This document shows positions 25,290-37,097 of a stretch of DNA of 64,000 bases, piece by piece. A program made the position numbers and the translations under genes. This DNA is from Neckera pumila (Eukaryota; Streptophyta; Bryopsida; Hypnales; Neckeraceae). Within the stretch, counting starts at the first letter, position 1. Each line of letters starts with the position of its first letter. The notes under the pieces are model-generated. The model saw only the letters and a program-made list of their open reading frames with translations. It was not told the origin of the DNA and made no database searches. The stretch lies in the NCBI GenBank assembly GCA_963969595.1, contig OZ018415.1:11160001-11224000 (forward strand), written 5' to 3'.

Positions 25290-25805
25290 CCATTGCCAAC
25301 ATGGCACATGGCACTTACAAAATTAGACACTACAGGCTTGAAGTAACAATGTACAAAACTGATAGTTGTATATGGTAGATACAATAATGGAGATACAAGA
25401 CAAAAAGTATCATTGACCAAAATCAGATTCAAAAATTGAATTTTGCCTCCTTTTGGTAAAAACCAATTTCGTCGTCAACTCACTGTTGTAACGTCTTAGA
25501 GTCATCGACGTCTGCGTTTAATACGGTAAACGTAAAAACGCTAAATTCCTCAACTAAAATCACACTTTGATATATAATAAATGCAACATCTGCTATTCAC
25601 ATTATACATGCTATTAACTTACTCCTCACGAAATATTGACAGAAGAAATTCTCTACAAAGCTGTAGGTCTAGAAGGGGAACAAGTCACGACCATCACACC
25701 ACAGATACGTACAGATTTTGGAAAGCACAAGACTATGAAAGAATTAGTTTAATTCTTCAAAGCCATGGCAGTATGAGAATCCTGTTTGTCTGGAGCCCAC
25801 CACTC

Positions 25806-28448
25806 TCATGCACCTTCAGCCAAAATCATATTCACAGCATCTCTAAATGCATAATAATCCTCAAGTTTATTGTAGACCTGATGAGATACTCGAGCATAGG
25901 CCACCACTTTGGAGCCGCCCATTGATTGCGACATTGATTCTCCTGCGTAGTGTAAAGGTACTTCCACATGAAACTCCTCTCGAAGACGTGACCGCATCTT
26001 CAAAGCATCATCCTGAAAATGCACTTGAAGGGTCAAAAAATACTACACTGATAAAGGCAGACACTGTGGACAACAGAAAGTATGTACACCCAAATTGACA
26101 CATTTTCTCAATCGTCCATCTTAGTGACCAAATAAAAGTTTCACTTACTTTGATGGAATCATTAGCAACTTCAAGAGAAATCCACCCCAAGAGGTTTCAA
26201 AATTTTCAGACCCTCCGGATGATTCTACAAATTTCCAAAGTTGAAACCAAAGGATACCTACACATGATGATAGACTCCTATAGGTTGCTTCAAAGACCTC
26301 TTCAACTACACTTGACAATAGACCTCCTGAAAACTTGCAGCCATTATGGATCATGTCCGTGACCATTCAAATGCGTTCTTAGATGTTGGAGAGCAGAAAG
26401 TCCCATTTGAGTGCACATAATTTATGTTTAAACTTCCATGAGAATTAATATCCACAGTATGGCACCAATCTATGAATGCAGAACGCCAAAAACGCAAAGG
26501 CATTGTGCCACAGTAATTTTCAATCTACCGAAATTTCCCATCCACCTAGTAAACTCTTCAATAACTGGTATTAACACATTCTAAATTTTTTTAGATAAGG
26601 GTACAAGTTTGTAATCGAAACAAGAGCTTCTACAGTTACCAGTAACAATAGCCTGTTTCAAGGACTTCTAAAGAGCATCATACAGAGAATCTTTTGCCAT
26701 GATGCTGTCTAAAACTTCTTGAAACAGTGTAACTTTTCAGAAACACACTGTTCACTGGATGATACAATATTACGGATACAGCAGTTCAGAGAAACTTTAG
26801 AAGTGCACCTGAGAAAGAATGTTGAGTCCTGGAGGCAGACCAACCATAGCCATCGAAGCAAAGAGATCAGGGGGAGCCCCTAAACACGTTCCCCACGACC
26901 GAGCGAGCATCTCGCCCATCTCCACCACCCTCTCATGATTGCTCTTTCTATAGAACTCCAAATTTCCGAAAAACTCCTTCATGAACTCAATTGCCTTGGG
27001 TACAGACAGAAGGGCACTGTAATCGCGAGTGCCCACCCAGTTCGATTCACTAAGAAGTCCGGAGCCAAAGTTATGCGACACGACAGGGTGATGCAGACGA
27101 GCAAGGTGGTGAGGCTTGGCGTGGAAGAAGGCGACCACCGGAGGCGCGAACAACCATTTATGAACATTCGACATGTAGTAATCTGCATCAATGTCGTGGA
27201 CGTTGATGTCCACGCTTCCAATTGCGTGCGCTCCGTCGACGAATACCTGCTCCACTCCATGGGTGCGACACAAACGAATGAGGTCACGAATTGGTAAAAC
27301 GATAGATGGCATTGAAGTAACGTGGTCCAGGACGGCAAGCCTAATGGTCCGAGCTGGATTCTCGGCCTTTTCCTTGCAAAGAAACTCCTCGAAGGAGCTT
27401 AGAATCTCTTCGTTTGACCTAACTGGAAACGGCATTTTGTATTCAAGGAGAAGCGCACCAGCCCGAGCACAATAGCCCTGGAATCACAACAAGCCTGAAT
27501 TAAGAATTTAAGATGCAAATCCATTTGTTTCAAAAAAAAAGAAAAAAGATGCAAATCCTGAACTCGAGGTTTTGTGACCACAATCCAATTGTTGCTAAAC
27601 GACGCTGCATAATTGAACGGAACTCTTTCTTAGACGAATTCCTTTACCTGGAAGCATTTCTTCACGGCGCCATATGCTGAATCAAAGATAACAATGGCGT
27701 CCCCTCGCGCATACCGTCCCTCCAGGAACCCCCACATCCAATCCACCGCGATGACTGACGCGCCAGTGGTGGCATTCTCCAGCAACACGACCTCGTCCAC
27801 ATCAGGAGCGCCGATCAACTCCGCCAATCCTTCGCGGGCTGCCAGCAACCCTTGGGACAGAGGCTCCCAGCAGAAAGCGTCGGGGTGGCGCAACCACTGC
27901 AAGTTCCATTGCGCCTGCTCCTCCAGCACCCGCTTCGGCGCACCGCCGAAGGAGCCGTTGTTCAACCGCGCCACTCCTGGATGATGATGGGCAAATTCCC
28001 GCTGGAGGATCACTTCTCGCGACTCCATGGGACAGTTCACCGCGCCAGGTGCCGCGGGGTCGTGAAGCTCCTCCGCAACAAGTGCACCTCGGGGAATCGT
28101 TGTGTCAGAGCCTTCTGTTGCGTCCGGGGCGGGCACTCCGAAGACAGGCGCAGGAGACGAAACAGGCTCACGAGCTCGTCCGCGCGTGGCGTGATCGACT
28201 GATGCGTTCCGGCCTTGCTCACATGAGGCTTGTGTCCCCACCCCACCGGCGTCGTCACTTCGCCCGGGCTCACCATGCGCTTGAGACGATACCCTCGTCC
28301 GCCCATTCTCCGATCCTGCACCCTGAGAAACCTCGGCGGGGCCTTGCGCACGGCCGTCGTCGTCACGCCCTCCATTCGCAGGAGACGCCGGGGCGTCCGC
28401 TTGCCGTGATCCGCCATGGCTGCCCTGCACTACTGGCTCCGAGGACAT
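25806..28448 (-). CDS. LCD: L-cysteine desulfhydrase, PLP class V aminotransferase family
   Basis: Exons in transcript order are 28448-27648, 27477-26809 and 26012-25806, with GT-AG introns and phase 0, giving 558 residues. The protein follows Arabidopsis L-cysteine desulfhydrase (At3g62130), which converts cysteine to H2S, ammonia and pyruvate; bacterial relatives include isopenicillin-N-epimerase-like enzymes. Conserved points are GVARLNNGSFGG (about 158-169), Asp348 and His351 in VFVDGAHAIGSVD, the PLP lysine Lys374 in SNVHKWLF, HPVVSHNFGSGL and the C-terminal AYARVSHQVYNKLEDYYAFRDA. The first 140 residues are a Gly/Ala/Ser/Arg-rich, probably disordered extension absent from the roughly 454-residue Arabidopsis protein. 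Met141 (codon at 28028-28026) could be a second start giving 418 residues. The extension is GC-rich, which creates long shadow frames on the other strand. Intron 2 is about 800 bp. Confidence 0.9.
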
Positions 28449-28812
28449 GGACAATCAATCGACCAAGGACGTCGGCAAATTGCTGCAACTGGCCGGCTCA
28501 GTGCAGTCCGACGTTGCAATTCATTCCCTGCACTTGCGCCTTACCCCGACTGATTACATTCGGCAGCGCCGCAATCGAAAGTGCCCGCAAGCGGATTTTC
28601 TTCGGAGGATCGAGGAGTGCTTATCATCATGTTGTATTATCTTCACATTAGCCTTCTTTGTGATGATGTTCAGTTATAGTAAGAGCACCCTCAGTGAGAA
28701 TTGGCATCTTTCAAAGGACATGAACGGCAAATACCAGGGCAGGTTCAGCCTTTGGAGGCCAAAATGAAATAAGCTTTATCCAAGGGAACTACAGAGCAGG
28801 ACGTTAAACTGG

Positions 28813-29028
28813 TCATACAAAGTGGGTCCGGGAAAACACAGGAATTTTTTATTTGCCACTCATGATAAAAATTTGGAAATTTTGAATACATCTGGGGAAT
28901 CAGAGGCCCCTAACTAGCTAGGAAGAGGTGAAGAATACTGAATTAACCAAGCACAAAATAGGGAGCAACTTTTTTACAATTCTCTTGTACAACATTGAAT
29001 TCATTGTGTCAGGTCCACTTTGTATGAT
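28813..29028. repeat. Inverted-repeat element related to the 36.1 kb fold-back
   Basis: TCATACAAAGTGGGTCC at the left and GGTCCACTTTGTATGA at the right are inverted with one mismatch. The interior (GGGAAAACAC, GGAATTTTTTATTTGCCA, GAGGCCCC, CACAAAATAGGGAGCAA) matches the arms of the element at 36127-36545. Confidence 0.6.
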
Positions 29029-30251
29029 TACTTTAACTTCCTACAAATACAGCAAGTGCTAAAATCAACCCCTACATCTGTCCCAAATCGTCAACTACAC
29101 GGAATTGTGACCCCTTTCTTACTTAGGCCCTTTCAAGATTCTTGCCAAAAATGTACCATCTCTATTGATCAGAACCTAGGGCCAAATTTAGACACACCTA
29201 TTTTTAATACTCTAAATATTCATAATTTATTCATTTTGGGTCCAAAAACTGCAAAATAATAGAATTTAGAAAACACTTTTGACTTCCATTAACGTCCAAT
29301 AATTTTCTTGGCAATTTCATAATAAGATCACTCCATTGTTTATTCAAAACCATTTAGGTTCTTTAACCTTGTGTTTTTTCTTGATTTACGAAATGAACAC
29401 CTTTGATAATTCAAAGAAGTGAAATCTACCCTACTAGACTAAGCGTGCCCTTTAAATCTTCAAGTTAATTATGCAAGCATTGGAGTCATAGAATAAGAGA
29501 TAGAAGGGTTGAAAAGTGAAAACATGTGTAAAACTCAAACTTGCACTAAAGTGGTTTTACACAATAACCCTCAGCAATACAAACATTTGCCTCATACATC
29601 TTAGAACCTGCACTCAAACACTACCAAAGACACTATTGGAGACATTATCAAAGACATGTAGAAGATAAAAACAATTTGGAAGAGATAAAAGGAAAGATAT
29701 AGAAGAGACCAAAGACCAAGTCTTCAATGGAAAGGTTGACACAACCGCAAACATATACATTAACAACAAAGGTGACTTCCCAAAGAGCAGAGTTGAAAAG
29801 AAAACTAGTACTTTACAAGGATTGTTTTAAGGTATTACAAAAATCACAAGCAATCATCAACAACCCTTTTTTTTTATGGCACTTTCGGACCAAATTATAC
29901 CATTTCAAAATAAATGTCTATTTTTTGCCAACTAAAAGTAATCTTTTTTTACCAATTTTTTTCTATTTCTATTAAAAATTGTGGATGAAGTTGCCAAATT
30001 TAGATGAAAAAGTGTGAATATGATTGAAATGTGTTCTTTGGTCCAAAAGATGGATGAATGTAGAAATACAATGCTTCACCAAATTTTAGTGATTGCCATT
30101 GTGGCACTTTCTCAAAAAGCAAAAAAAAAGGGCTCTTCATTAGTCACCACTTGCCAATTGCTTTAATAGAGCCCAAAAAATAGATGGCAACATCAGATTG
30201 CTTAATCATTCATAAGTCATTTGGACTCCATGAGGCTTGTCTACCTCGTTA

Positions 30252-31238
30252 ACCTTTAACCCCTAAAGGCCCAAGGGCTTTTTGGATTCAAAAACATCAT
30301 TGCTTTTGAAGTGTTATATATCTAAATGTCACTAAATTATAGAGATCTCAACCGTACAATCTTATAGTGTACATGTTGTAGATGATGTGAATCAAAATTT
30401 GGAGCCATTTGGCCATATAGATTACAAGAATATAATGTTTTTATGTTGAAATAAGGTTTTGAAATTTTCCTAGCAACACATTTGGTGGTGAAATTTAATT
30501 TCTAAGTCTACTCAAATGAAAAAACTTTAACCTATAAAGTGATTAAAAACCAGTATACAAAGACATTGGTGAAAAAAAATATCATTCAATTGACTCATTG
30601 TGTCTCCAAAATTACTTTAAAATGTCAAAAAATAGCAAAGAAAAGTTGCAAAAAACACATCTAAAGTTGAACCTCCTTCTACTAAAATGCTTCTCAATCA
30701 CTCATAACTTCATGGATTGATATGAAATTTTAGCCATGCAAACTAGACTAGTATGTGCAACTTTCCCAAATTTTTTTATTGGAAATGGACACTATATGAA
30801 GAAGAAACAAGCCGCCAAAGTTCATTGTATTCCAAAAATGTCTGGACTTTAAAATTTTGAATTGCTCCCACACATTCAAAACAACTTGGATTTACATGAA
30901 AATTTTACCACAATAGCTAGACTTCAGGAAGAACATGATACAACAAATTTTATTGAAAACAAACATTGTATGAAGGAGATACAAGCCCCCAAAGTTGTAG
31001 CCATCATGTGCAGTTTGGTGAATTCAAATTTAGCCTATGAACTTTGATTGGCTTTCAAAAAATCAACACATATTAGATTGATCAAAAAATTTACCACACA
31101 AACTAGAAGAGAGAGCACAAATTTACCGCCAAATTTTAATGAATTTGAACATTGGATGCAAAAGTTACAGTTCATTGAATTGACTTGAAACTATGTGAGG
31201 ACACTTTTGGGCTCCTAGGGTGTTTAGGGGTTAAAGGT
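30252..31238. mobile_element. TTAACCCCTAAAGG-family element, copy C
   Basis: ACCTTTAACCCCTAAAGG at the left mirrors GTTTAGGGGTTAAAGGT at the right. It is about 990 bp, AT-rich and without a long frame. The interior differs from copies A and B, so it may be a separate subfamily sharing only its ends. Confidence 0.6.
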
Positions 31239-32248
31239 CCACCACGCATCTAAAAAGTGAATGCGTCTTGGTCAACCTCAGTTTTAACTTTCAAAATTAC
31301 TATTTCTGGAATTTTATTTAAACTAAGAAAATGGAGCTTCACAAGTTTTGTTTCTATTCCATTTCAAACTTTTGAAAAATGTCAAAAATTGAAAGAGTTA
31401 TTGCAATTGAAAGCTCCATGTGTTAGGATCCAAATAATACAATATGGTGTATTTTTCAGTCATAATTTCTTTAAAATTAAATAAATTTATATTTAAATTA
31501 TAGAATTGTGTTTCTCATTCCATCTTTCATTTATGGTTAAAACTACATATTATTCTAATATATATTATAATTTATATAATTTGATTTCCACCTTTAGCTT
31601 TAAAAAATCACAATAATTTGATTTTTCCATTAAAATTATTGAAAGAAAAACATAAATAGAAAATGCATATTTTCACTAGCAAAAAATATCAAAATTTTAT
31701 ACATCTATTAAACAAAAGGATAAATTTGGTTTGATAGTCAAATTTGACTTCAAGGTCTTTGTTGTGGTTGTTTTGGGTGTAGAAAATAGAATAACCAACT
31801 AAAATTTTTTCATACTAATCTCTATTGCTACTTGTAACTCTTGAGAAAATTTCAAATCATTTGAATTGTTTTTGCTATTTTCCCTTGTTTATGGTCAATT
31901 TTTGCAACAAAAATGATAACAATTACAATTTTTCATGAAACAAATTGAAATTTCTCACAATGATATATAATCTAGAATCTCAAGTGATAAAAATATAAGT
32001 TTTTTTTTAACACATATAAAATGCCAAAATTTAAAGTTTGACCATTTCACAATGGATCAAGACGTTTAAGGGTTAAGTAAACATACACAAATGTCACGCT
32101 ATTTGGAACCAGATTGGTGTTCTATACTTGCTCTACACTTGTAGGAAAACCAATGCGAGCTTGCATCTTCAATTCCTCAGAGGGACTTTTTGTGTTCCAA
32201 CAACAGACCTGGATGAGAAGGTGCTCACGTTCACGACACAATCGCATT

Positions 32249-35200
32249 CTAGGCACCAGAATTTTCCGGTCCAGCTATCCGTCTGTAAATGGCTTTATAT
32301 GTCGAACCTCCATTCCGTTCCACCTGCACAACAGAAGAGACACAGTTATCAAATACTTCAAAAAAACTTTAGAGCATGCATAGGATGACCTTGAAATGAT
32401 TCCAAAGTCTAGATCTTCACTTTCATCGACGTATCTCACGTGACCACGTTTCTTACTGAAACTACAATTAATGCATATTAGAAGACTGATTGGACATTTA
32501 CAAACATGAGGATAGAAATACAATTAACGGTGACGCATTGAAGGACCAGTTGCTTTCTCTTGATAACTGTCAATGGGATTGCAATACAGAATGAAACAGT
32601 GCCTGTACCTTTTGACCTTCTTCAGTTGCAGTCGTCAAAAGTGGGATACAGACATCCTTCTCCTGCAACCACAATATACAATTAGATTGTTAATCATGCT
32701 CGGCCTACAAGTCAAGTCTATTTCTATGTCAAACAGGTCACCTTGAACGTCGTGAACATGTATATATTCCACCCAAACAAAATCGCCCTAATTTCCTTCT
32801 TCTCTAAAACCACTATGTTCATGTTGGATAAGCAGTTGAGTAGATACACGCAAAGCAATCAACCGCCAATAGCAAAAAAAGGAATGAGGAAGTTACCATC
32901 TCCTCATTAGTTAATGGTTGAAACAGGGGATGTGCATCTAAAGTTGACTTCATCCACTCTCCTAATTCTTGCACGTCCGTTACTGTGTACAAAATGCCTG
33001 CCAAAGACAATCCACAATAATCCGCACAACATAAGGCATGAGAAACCTCACAAAGCGAGCAAGTCTACATTGACGATCACAAAATGAAACTAAACCCTTG
33101 TCACTTCATTAAAAGGCTTATATTCTCCGAAGAAGATGCACGCAGCCAGAACAAGCTAGTAGTCCTAGACGTACCTCCAACAGCCATGATGTAAGCATAC
33201 TCAGCGAGCAAAGCGGTGCTGCACACAATTACCATTTGGGGAAATCAAAAGGGGACAAGCTACCGACCTCTTACTCCGACGTTTAGCATTAAAAATCAGA
33301 AAATGGCAATAAATACCTCTGCCGATAGTAAGGCATGGCAAGTCGAATACCTGATAATACGTCGTCGATGATTCTTTTCTTTAAAGTGAGGATCAGGAAA
33401 TAAAAAAAACATCTTTTGGAGCTGCAAAATATACAAAGCATAATTTCAGCGGAAGAACTCTTGTGCCATAGAGTCAATGTGAAGACCCGAAGGAGATGGA
33501 AGAAGACGCTTCACGTGTTCTAGACAAGTGAGTTTTGTAGCGCAGCATACCTGGCCTTTCTCAAAGTAATTTGGCAAGTATTTCATAGCATTTGTCCTCA
33601 AAACTGATATGTTTTTATACTGCACAACAAAAATCCGACGATCCCTAAGATGCAGAATCCTTAATTTCGTCCTCATGAAGGAAATGCCAGCGTCACAGAT
33701 CCACAATGGCTACAAGTTTAACTCAAAAATTTGCAATCACACATGACTAAAATATTAACAACCAATATGAATCTTCTTAAGGAAAGAGGACCAAACACTA
33801 AGCATAAAATTGTCAACACATACCTGCCCTGAATGTTGCTCACGTAATGCAATGATCCTTTCTTTCACATACTCGCTCACCTGACATTTGGGATTTTATC
33901 CGTGGTTAATAAGAAAAAAGTTCTCATAACACAACGCAATGGAAATCCTCAACAATCCAAATTGTTTGTGTCCACAGGGAACATCACTCAGTAAGAAATA
34001 TAGTCCCAGTTCAGTAATGAGAACCAATACCTCAAGTATAAGTATTGACATATTTGAATCTCAAGAATTTAGGGATTAAACACAATATGGATTCAAGATA
34101 TAATGAACGTAGAAGCAAACCTTGTCTCTCAACTCCATCCCCACCATCAAAGATTCAGGAAACAGTGGCGAAATTTGGACTGCACGTTTAACGAAGCAAT
34201 CGTCAGAAACTATGTTCACAGTGCGTGACCACCAAGGCCAGGTTGAAGGAAAATGAAATGAATGTCTGCTCATATCTCCTAAAATACCACACAAGAAGCG
34301 ATCAGAGAATGCTGAAGGAGCGTCAGTGAACAAGTGGGGTAACAACACAACAACCATTGACGCATGTACGTAGAGGCATCTGAACCTAGAACTCAATATG
34401 AAGAGAACTAAAAAAGAGACAAACTAGTCATTGTAGACACGTACCAATTAGACCACCAAAACCGCAACCAATATCAGCAAATCGAACCTTGAGATCTTTG
34501 CCCTCTGCACACGGCATGACGTCCAGAACAATATGTAATTTCATCTAAGAGGCCTGCTGACCTTGGAAAGCCCAACCAAATATTGGCACATCTCCAGTCA
34601 CAAAAAAAGCAAAAGTGGATTAAACCTCAACAATCTGAAAGACTGCAACACTAATTCTTCCAAAATCACTATAATCTTCACCTAGTTAACCTCGTATGCA
34701 GTAGAACTCATTACATTGCAATTGAGCAATAATAGCACCCACTCCACATCTAATGCATTACCACTTGAAGAATCAGGAGAACATTCCTCACCTGACACTT
34801 CTTCTTGGGCGAAAAAATCTGGAAAGCTCTCTGACCAGTCAAATTCACTGGGCATTGTAGGCCTGCCGTATCATGGAATCAACTTTCAATAAGAGCCAAA
34901 AAGGGAAACATAACCAGGTACAGCAGAGAATTTCTTCAAGAAATGCAGTTCGGACTCCCTATCAAACTAATCTTTGGACTTCAGACTAATATATCCAATT
35001 GGCCAACGCATTAATATCCCGTGGCAAAGTATTGAGAAACTAATAGAATTATAGCACAGAGTTGACAAGACATACACAGCGAATTGGCAATCACTGAGGG
35101 GATTACTGTGTGCCCGGGCCCTGAAAAACCTCTTTCTAGGTAACTGCCCTTTCTGCTTTCCTGCCTTGCCTTGCGCCTCTTGCTCCGACCTCCTCTTGCC

Positions 35201-35311
35201 TTTTACAAAAGTCTTCGGTTCAGCTTCACCAGCGACATTCTTCTCATCGACTGCAGTTTCCTCCTGAGCGACAGCTGCATTCGCATTATCAGGCGGGTCT
35301 TCGCTGGCCAT
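32249..35311 (-). CDS. TRM8: tRNA (guanine-N7-)-methyltransferase, TRM8/METTL1 type
   Basis: Exons in transcript order are 35311-35076, 34862-34792, 34504-34445, 34179-34121, 33880-33824, 33619-33551, 33421-33351, 33218-33175, 32997-32897, 32662-32609 and 32323-32249, giving 298 residues. It is the catalytic subunit that makes m7G46 in the tRNA variable loop, working with a WD-repeat partner (TRM82/WDR4). Visible motifs are [16 protein letters not shown], the SAM-binding [37 protein letters not shown], the catalytic [29 protein letters not shown] and TATEEGQK. The first 55 residues are acidic then basic and poorly conserved. Exon 2 could instead use a GT 35 bases downstream in the same phase, adding about 12 residues. 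TTG codons upstream of the ATG at 35311 are not needed as starts. Confidence 0.92.
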
Positions 35312-35369
35312 GACAACAACTCCCCTGCACTTTTCCCGCAATACAAAAATTAGAGTACATCTAAACCTT

Positions 35370-35378
35370 AAACCCTAG
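35370..35378. promoter_or_regulatory. Telo-box-like motif upstream of TRM8
   Basis: AAACCCTAG lies 59 bases upstream of the TRM8 start codon. A perfect AAACCCTAA follows at 35834-35842. Telo-boxes are common in plant promoters of translation and ribosome genes, which fits a tRNA-modification enzyme. The functional link is inference. Confidence 0.4.
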
Positions 35379-36126
35379 CATCACGACACTTTGCACTCTA
35401 ATTGTGTTGGTGCGAAATTTGAAACCAGATTAACGAATGATCAATTTAGGGTGTCGGGCTGCAGGAGAGCGATGGACGTCACTCACCAAGAGCGAAAATG
35501 CAAGGTCCGAAGAAGGCTATCGGGCTCTGCAATTACGACTCCGAGAAGGAGAGTCACAGCTGAAGTAACAATCCCTAAAAGGACTGTCACACCTTCTCCG
35601 GAACGAAACTTCTACGAAGAATGAGAAGCTGTGGAGGGAAAAGAAGAGCCAATTATGAACCTTTCACAAACACACAAGGTGTGCACCCCTTTTGTGTTGT
35701 GTGAAGAATGAGAATGGAGAATGGTGGATGAAATTACCTGCGCGAATTACGAAGCTCTCTAACGCAAATCCACTTGTGTCAGTAGCTTCGATCACCTCTT
35801 TCAATCCTGCATGCTCAATCACTACAAAACTTCAAACCCTAATAAGTAAGCCCAAAGTCTTCTGGATTTAAGAAATTGAGCAGGAATTCCAACGCTTTTA
35901 AATGAAGGAACTACAGAAAAAGAAGGCTGTACAGAGGAACGACACCAGCAACAAGGGCAAGACAAGACTTTTTGTAAGTTAGAGAAATGACAACGGCAGC
36001 AGGAGTAGCCAGTGCAGCGCTGCGAGGATCACCTCAGAGAAAACGTGAAATTCTCGGGATGCAGAAATGCGGCAGCGTCAATTACGGCCGGGGTGAACTA
36101 AGTCAACTAAGTTAACCCTTGCTGGG

Positions 36127-36545
36127 CCCCTTCGGGAAAACGCTGAAATTTTTTATTTTCCACGCATTATAAAATTTGCAAATTATGAATTCATATTCAC
36201 TAAGAGGCCCCAAATTCTCTAAGAGGGGTGTACAAGGTAAATTATTCAAGCATAAAATAGGGGGCTTCTTTTTTACTTGCACCCCTGAAATGATTTGGAG
36301 TGGCCGAGCAAAGGAGCCAGTTCACCCAACCTCAATTGCAAGGTGCACACATTTCTGCAAGCTAGGGAGGATTGACCCCCTTATTGTTCCATCCCAAAGT
36401 AAATGTAAAAATTGCCTCCTATTTTGTGCCGTGCAAATTTTGTATTCCTTCATCAATTTGGGGCCTCTAATTGCAAATATGAGCTCAAAATTTCCAAAAT
36501 TTATCATACATGGCAAATAAAAAATTCCAATGTTTTCTCCAAGGA
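36127..36545. mobile_element. Fold-back (long inverted repeat) MITE
   Basis: About 140-bp arms (36127-36270 and 36405-36545) are inverted copies: GGGAAAACGCTGAAATTTTT against the reverse complement of AAAAATTCCAATGTTTTCTC, with shared GAGGCCCCAAATT and CATAAAATAGGGGGC/CACAAAATAGGAGGC. Similarity decreases toward the centre. No coding sequence. Confidence 0.7.
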
Positions 36546-37097
36546 TAAAATATAAAGCAATTATCCCTAGTTATTTTTGCACTAATTAATAATCTTATTG
36601 CATTCTAAATAAATGCAAAGCTAAATTTTAGTGATATTAATTTATAATGTGTTGTAGAACTTTTCTTAAATATTGAAAGAAATGACCTTGAATGGAAACA
36701 AAATTCCAATTAAAATGAAATAAAATGCTCCCATCTATCCCAAAATGATCTTTTGTTTCCCCATAATTTTTTTGTTCCCAAATGATCTTCTAGATTCACA
36801 TTGTGATGTGGAAAGAAAGAGGTTGGTAGTAGTTCTAAGAGTGATTGCAATGATAAATGATTATAGGGATCAATTAACATTGTGAGTGCAAATAATACAG
36901 GTTCTCTACTATGTGTGTAACGTCAACACCAATTATTGAATAGAGTCATTTTTGTTTTTAGCATCTTGCTAAGTGTTGCTTGATTGAAGGAGATGAAGCT
37001 CTGGGCCTTTTAGAGAGGAACCACACATGGTCTAAGCCCATACTAACTACCTACAAATGACAACTTCACATTAAACAATTAAGTGCTCACCAAAGCT

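Larger units (their letters stand above)
18996..25805. other. Repeat-rich AT desert
   Basis: Nearly 7 kb without a recognisable gene. About 19,260-19,640 is GC-richer and likely contains the promoter and leader of the minus-strand gene ending at 18995. Beyond it are a diverged dispersed repeat (about 19,780-20,130), a MITE (20681-20947), and two related elements (21715-22753 and 23690-24631), the second nested in a larger inverted-repeat element (23581-25289). Confidence 0.6.
28449..32248. other. AT-rich intergenic repeats
   Basis: This lies between two minus-strand genes. The first 200-300 bases should hold the LCD promoter. The rest holds a fold-back-related repeat (28813-29028), a second copy of the dispersed repeat of 19,780 (about 29,860-30,130), and copy C (30252-31238). 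A further right-hand end (GACGTTTAAGGGTTAAG at 32061-32077) has no clear left partner apart from copy C. I see no gene. Confidence 0.55.

Noticed and set aside
28049..28767. Plus-strand frames of about 100-200 codons opposite the LCD start
   Set aside because: They mirror the GC-rich N-terminal exon of LCD. The minus-strand frame continues into a conserved enzyme and these do not.
35391..35624. A 77-codon basic plus-strand frame upstream of TRM8
   Set aside because: It lies in the promoter side of TRM8, has no recognised family and no obvious continuation by splicing.
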